Below, in pieces: positions 5,464-8,406 of a stretch of 8,406 nucleotides of DNA. Source of the DNA: Candidatus Bathyarchaeota archaeon (GTDB lineage: Archaea > Thermoproteota > Bathyarchaeia > TCS64). Each line of letters begins with the position of its first letter. Position 1 is the stretch's first letter. The DNA is taken from the NCBI GenBank assembly GCA_030608725.1, contig JAUWDP010000036.1, positions 1 to 8,406 on the forward strand, in the 5' to 3' direction. The notes under the pieces are model-generated. The model saw nothing but the letters and a program-made list of their open reading frames with translations, did no database searches and was not told the DNA's origin. The translations under genes and the position numbers were made by a program.

Positions 5464-6183
5464 CTAGCCCCTTCTCCTGAGTGAGCTCAGTATACCGCGC
5501 TTCTCAGCCACGACGGCTTTCTGTGATATCTCTTCCCTCATCTCGATGCTTCTCTTAAGTGGCGTGATGTCCACGCCGAGTTTGTACATCTTGTTCAGGA
5601 CGCTGATCACCGATGTGGCCCCCGCGTAGTCGATGGATGAGATGAAGGAAGTCGGTATCAGGAGAGTAGTCCAAGGTAGATCCCGTTTTAGGGCCTCCTC
5701 CATGAGGACCGCGTTGAGACCTGAAACCCCTCCTTCTGTCAAGGGTCTTGCGCCGAACTTTATCAGCTCCCTATCAGGTATGCTGAAGCCAAAGACAGGG
5801 TTCTCCTTCAACTGCTGCGGCATGGGCATCGCCTCGATGCAGACGAAGTCTTTGGCACCATTCTCCAGCAACCATTCCATGAGCTTGGCACCGATATCCC
5901 AAGAGCTCTCGGGGGAGACCAGGGACTCGCTGATGACCACTAGTAGCTCGTCCTTGCTGTCACCATATATCCTGAATGGATGAATGGGTTTCCCTTCCAT
6001 GAGTAGTATAGTCGGAGGAAGCAGCTTTGATCTTACCTCGGCTTTCAACTCGAAATTCTTGTTGCGTACAATGTACATGAGAGCTGTATTACCTATGAAG
6101 CCAGGCCCTGAAAAGGCGAATATGACCGATGGCCGTGTCTTCTTCAATGCGTTGACCTCATTGATCAATATTTTCTCCGACAT
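5464..6183 (-). CDS. PAC2-family protein (proteasome assembly chaperone-like)
   Basis: PAC2 proteins include eukaryotic PAC1/PAC2 and archaeal PbaA/PbaB, which bind proteasome alpha subunits or related proteins. The 239 residues match the single-domain size. Features are P-S-V-I-F-A-F-S-G-P-G-F-I-G-N-T-A at the start, L-L-P-P-T-I-L-L-M-E-G-K-P-I-H-P-F-R-I-Y in the second quarter, a central E-A-M-P-M-P, and G-V-S-G-L-N-A-V-L followed by L-L-I-P-T-S in the third quarter. The C-terminal 40 residues are charged and helical and end in R-R-R-G; there is no hydrophobic-Tyr-X tail of the type that docks into alpha rings. ATG 6183 is preferred; an in-frame TTG at 6189 would add two residues. No Shine-Dalgarno sequence is visible, and a TATA-like box points to a near-leaderless message. 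A psmA gene lies 4 kb away, so a proteasome role is attractive but inferred. Confidence 0.85.
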   Translation of the reverse strand: MSEKILINEVNALKKTRPSVIFAFSGPGFIGNTALMYIVRNKNFELKAEVRSKLLPPTILLMEGKPIHPFRIYGDSKDELLVVISESLVSPESSWDIGAKLMEWLLENGAKDFVCIEAMPMPQQLKENPVFGFSIPDRELIKFGARPLTEGGVSGLNAVLMEEALKRDLPWTTLLIPTSFISSIDYAGATSVISVLNKMYKLGVDITPLKRSIEMREEISQKAVVAEKRGILSSLRRRG

Positions 6184-6212
6184 TCTCAAATCCAGTTTAA
6201 GGGGCGCATTCT

Positions 6213-6222
6213 GATTTAAAAG
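6213..6222 (-). promoter_or_regulatory. TATA-like box for the PAC2 gene
   Basis: Read on the minus strand the sequence is CTTTTAAATC, a good archaeal TATA match. It predicts transcription from about 6193, only 4-10 bases before the candidate starts at 6189 (TTG) and 6183 (ATG), so the leader is almost absent. Confidence 0.5.
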
Positions 6223-6244
6223 GTAGCCCCTCGGCTGTGCCCCC

Positions 6245-6255
6245 TATCTTTATCC
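6245..6255 (+). promoter_or_regulatory. TATA-like box for the DHH gene
   Basis: TATCTTTATCC lies in the 98-base gap between the divergent PAC2 and DHH genes. It predicts transcription near 6276, a few bases before TTG 6282. The two opposite TATA-like boxes are about 30 bases apart, so their initiation complexes would sit close together. Confidence 0.4.
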
Positions 6256-6281
6256 CTAGACTGTACTAATTCATATCCAGG

Positions 6282-7277
6282 TTGGTCATCACAGACTCCC
6301 AATATGAGGCATTAAAGAGGCTAATCTCTGGTCGTACCCTCATTCTTTGCCATCACAATGCTGATCCCGACGCGATTGGATCAGCATTCGCTCTTCAACA
6401 GTTAGCCTCCTCTTTGAAGCATTCCGCTTCAGCTGATATCTACCTACCTGGGGGAGCCACTCTCCTCTCGAAAAAGATAATTGATGAATTGGGTATTATG
6501 ATCCTCGATGATGCCTCTATTGATGACTATGAACTCCTACTTGTTTGTGACACTGCGACACTGAGGCAGCTTGAGGCTTGGGGAGACGTGGTGTCATCAG
6601 CTGAAACTTCAAAAATATTCATTGACCACCACTCCCCTCATCCTGAGGTCTCCAAGATAACATCCTTCCACCTCGTGGATGAGGGTGCATCGTCGACCTG
6701 CGAGATAGTTTATACAATTTACAAAAAATATGGCATACCTCCATCATCGACTACTGCTAGGGCATTGATGTTGGGGATATTCTTCGATTCTAAACACCTC
6801 CGTCTTGCTACATCTCGTACAATCCAATACGTCTCTGAGCTCCTTCAAGTCGACGGCTCCATGGAGGAGATATTCGGCTTGCTCGTGTTTAAAAGGGGAC
6901 GACCTGAGAACATCGCCAGGCTGAAGGCAGCTCAGAGGATGAACCTTCACACGGTAGAAGACTGGACCATAGCTACATCCCAGCTCAGCTCGTATCAATC
7001 CTCTGCAGCCCGCGCCCTAATTAGCCTTGGCGGGGATGTCGCCATTGTAGCAGGTAGGAGTAAAAAAGCTCTCAAAGCAAGCTTTAGATCATCCGAGGTC
7101 TTCCACGAAAAGTCCCATGTACACCTCGGTAGGGACTTGGCCATGCCTCTAGGAGAGATGTTCTCCGGGGCTGGAAGCGGTCATCCTACTGCTGCTGGAT
7201 TCAATGGCGAAGGGGACCCAAGGAAGTTTCTAAAGGAGGCCCTTGTTCTTCTCACCGAACTACTTGAAAAGGAATGA
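6282..7277 (+). CDS. DHH/DHHA1-family phosphoesterase (NrnA-like)
   Basis: DHH/DHHA1 proteins are manganese-dependent phosphodiesterases or exonucleases, such as NrnA (nanoRNase/pAp phosphatase) and the RecJ relatives. The 331 residues carry a full DHH set: motif I with His24, Asp28 and Asp30 (H-H-N-A-D-P-D-A-I-G), motif II with Asp90 (V-C-D-T-A), Asp115-His116-His117, and motif IV with Asp169 (G-I-F-F-D-S). The C-terminal DHHA1 domain ends with G-S-G-H-P-T-A-A-G-F at 298-307, the substrate-binding loop. No membrane segment or extra regulatory domain is seen. The start must be TTG 6282: an in-frame stop lies at 6267-6269 and no ATG or GTG follows near the expected N-terminus. No Shine-Dalgarno sequence is visible. 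The substrate (short RNA, DNA, cyclic dinucleotide or pAp) cannot be read from the sequence. Codon use is rich in T-ending codons. Confidence 0.92.
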   Translation: MVITDSQYEALKRLISGRTLILCHHNADPDAIGSAFALQQLASSLKHSASADIYLPGGATLLSKKIIDELGIMILDDASIDDYELLLVCDTATLRQLEAWGDVVSSAETSKIFIDHHSPHPEVSKITSFHLVDEGASSTCEIVYTIYKKYGIPPSSTTARALMLGIFFDSKHLRLATSRTIQYVSELLQVDGSMEEIFGLLVFKRGRPENIARLKAAQRMNLHTVEDWTIATSQLSSYQSSAARALISLGGDVAIVAGRSKKALKASFRSSEVFHEKSHVHLGRDLAMPLGEMFSGAGSGHPTAAGFNGEGDPRKFLKEALVLLTELLEKE

Positions 7278-7340
7278 AAAACGGAATCCAGCTTCGTTTG
7301 ATAATATACTATAGAGCTAACTAATATATGCGTAGACATC

Positions 7341-7349
7341 CTTTTTAAC
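7341..7349 (+). promoter_or_regulatory. TATA-like box upstream of the ECF ATPase
   Basis: CTTTTTAAC lies in the 101-base gap after the DHH gene. It predicts transcription near 7370, close to the Shine-Dalgarno motif. An AT-rich alternative at 7322-7329 (TAATATAT) would start near 7351 and keep the whole motif in the leader. The T5 within it might also help end the DHH message. Confidence 0.35.
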
Positions 7350-7368
7350 GGATTCATAGGTCAAAAGA

Positions 7369-7373
7369 GGAGG
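7369..7373 (+). promoter_or_regulatory. Shine-Dalgarno motif that sets the ECF ATPase start
   Basis: GGAGG lies 5 bases before TTG 7379. There is no ATG or GTG at the expected N-terminus, and the first family-conserved residues (I-I-E-V-R-D-L-H-Y-S-Y) begin two codons after the TTG. Confidence 0.6.
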
Positions 7374-7378
7374 AATCC

Positions 7379-8406
7379 TTGGGCATTATAGAGGTGAGGG
7401 ATCTCCACTATTCCTACCCAAACGCTACAACACAAGCGTTGAAGGGTATAGACCTAACCATCGATAAGGGAGAGTTCATACTTCTAACTGGGCCAAGCGG
7501 ATGCGGAAAGACCACCTTCTGTAGGACTCTCAACGGTCTCATCCCCCACTTCTACAACGGCGATATGAAAGGCGAGGTCACAGTTACTGGCTTCAACATC
7601 AGAGAGCATCCAACCTACAAGTTGGCACAACATGTGGGCCTCATCTTCCAGAATCCGGACAACCAGATCTTCGCCCTGACTGTCGAGAAGGACGTTGCAT
7701 TCGGCCTGGAGAACCAAGGCGTCCCCAAGGATAAGATGCTAGAGGAGATAGGCTGGGCCCTTGAGACTGCTGGTATCGATCATCTCAAGGATCGGGCAAC
7801 CCATGAGATGTCAGGGGGGCAGAAACAGCGCCTCGCAATAGCTTCCATTCTAGCTATGAAGCCCAAGGTTCTCGTACTCGATGAGCCTACCTCTTTCCTC
7901 GATCCCCTGGGTGCAGAGCGTATCTTCCGGGTCCTGGATACTCTGAACAAGGAATATGAGATGACTATTCTCCTCATAGAGCATCGTGTCGATCTGGCTA
8001 CGCAATACGTTGACCGGGTCATCATATTCTCTGATGGCCGGATCGCTAATCAGGGCTCTCCTGAGGAGGTCTTTACCGACGAGACGACGCGTCTCGTAGG
8101 AGTTGGCATACCCAGAGTCATCGAATTGAACGATAGGCTGAAGAGCAAGGGTGTACTCTTGGACAGAACGCCTCTAAACCCCACAATGCTCGTAGAGCAG
8201 CTGCGGGACCGCATAAAGAGGGGGAATGTAAACAGAAAAGCGGTCGACCCAGATCTCGATCTGTACACAGGAGAGCAATGGATTAACCCTATCATCGAGG
8301 TCGAAGGTGTCTCCTTCAGTTATCCGAGCGTCGATAGGGCCTTGGATGACGTGTCGCTGACCATTCATAAAGGTGAATTCGTGGCGATAATGGGGGAGAA
8401 CGGAGC
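7379..8406 (+). CDS. ECF-type ABC transporter ATPase, two tandem cassettes, 3' end outside the window
   Basis: This is the energy-coupling ATPase of an ECF (cobalt/vitamin-type) importer. It would work at the membrane with a T-component and a substrate-binding S-component. The first cassette is complete: Walker A G-P-S-G-C-G-K-T-T at 38-46, Q-loop Gln91 in F-Q-N-P-D-N-Q-I-F typical of EcfA/CbiO, signature M-S-G-G-Q at 144-148, Walker B L-V-L-D-E at 165-169, and H-loop His202. A linker of about 65 charged residues follows. A second cassette begins at about residue 304 (P-I-I-E-V-E-G-V-S-F-S-Y-P) and is cut by the window edge in its Walker A (G-E-N-G). 342 codons are visible. Tandem cassettes match the fused EcfA1-EcfA2 arrangement. 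No partner gene is visible, so the substrate is unknown. Confidence 0.92.
   Translation, partial: MGIIEVRDLHYSYPNATTQALKGIDLTIDKGEFILLTGPSGCGKTTFCRTLNGLIPHFYNGDMKGEVTVTGFNIREHPTYKLAQHVGLIFQNPDNQIFALTVEKDVAFGLENQGVPKDKMLEEIGWALETAGIDHLKDRATHEMSGGQKQRLAIASILAMKPKVLVLDEPTSFLDPLGAERIFRVLDTLNKEYEMTILLIEHRVDLATQYVDRVIIFSDGRIANQGSPEEVFTDETTRLVGVGIPRVIELNDRLKSKGVLLDRTPLNPTMLVEQLRDRIKRGNVNRKAVDPDLDLYTGEQWINPIIEVEGVSFSYPSVDRALDDVSLTIHKGEFVAIMGENG

Noticed and set aside
7484..8368. Several minus-strand frames of 64-81 codons
   Set aside because: They are antisense to the ECF ATPase, whose domains read through without interruption on the plus strand.

Overview
The window is archaeal. It carries the archaeal proteasome/exosome gene cluster in its usual order: proteasome alpha subunit, SBDS/Sdo1, Rrp4, Rrp41, Rrp42, ribosomal protein eL43 (L37Ae), KEOPS subunit Pcc1 and prefoldin beta. 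TATA-like promoter elements, Shine-Dalgarno-led internal genes and several TTG/GTG starts fit this. A TACK-type lineage is plausible, but the sequence alone does not fix the genus. I see no tRNA, rRNA, CRISPR array, insertion sequence or other mobile element.

Layout. (1) 50-484, minus: a PPOX-class flavin/F420-binding oxidoreductase, read divergently from the main cluster. (2) 485-804: a 320-base intergenic region with divergent TATA-like boxes and one hairpin followed by a T run. (3) 805-4692, plus: a tight six-gene operon, psmA-sdo1-rrp4-rrp41-rrp42-rpl37ae, with gaps of 1-13 bases or a 4-base overlap, ending near a T6 run. (4) 4755-4994 and 5088-5462, plus: pcc1 and pfdB, each with its own TATA-like box. 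(5) 5464-6183, minus: a PAC2-family protein (proteasome assembly chaperone-like), convergent with pfdB at a one-base gap. (6) 6282-7277, plus: a DHH/DHHA1 phosphoesterase, divergent from the PAC2 gene. (7) 7379 to the window end, plus: a tandem (two-cassette) ECF-type ABC transporter ATPase, cut by the window edge in the Walker A of its second cassette.

How the genes work together. The operon combines protein turnover (20S proteasome alpha ring), RNA turnover (Rrp41-Rrp42 hexamer with Rrp4 cap) and ribosome maturation or content (Sdo1, eL43). Pcc1 (tRNA t6A modification) and prefoldin beta (chaperone) extend the information-processing theme. The PAC2 protein could assist assembly of the proteasome encoded 4 kb away. 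The DHH protein could finish off short oligonucleotides left by the exosome. Both of these links are inferences. The ECF ATPase looks like a separate transport function.

Most notable signals: a sharp drop in T-ending codons inside the six-gene operon compared with the flanking genes, a PAC2 protein without the HbYX tail, no rpoP between eL43 and Pcc1, and a mix of Shine-Dalgarno-led and apparently leaderless genes with TTG starts. I found no convincing wholly new system; this is mostly a conserved core archaeal neighbourhood.
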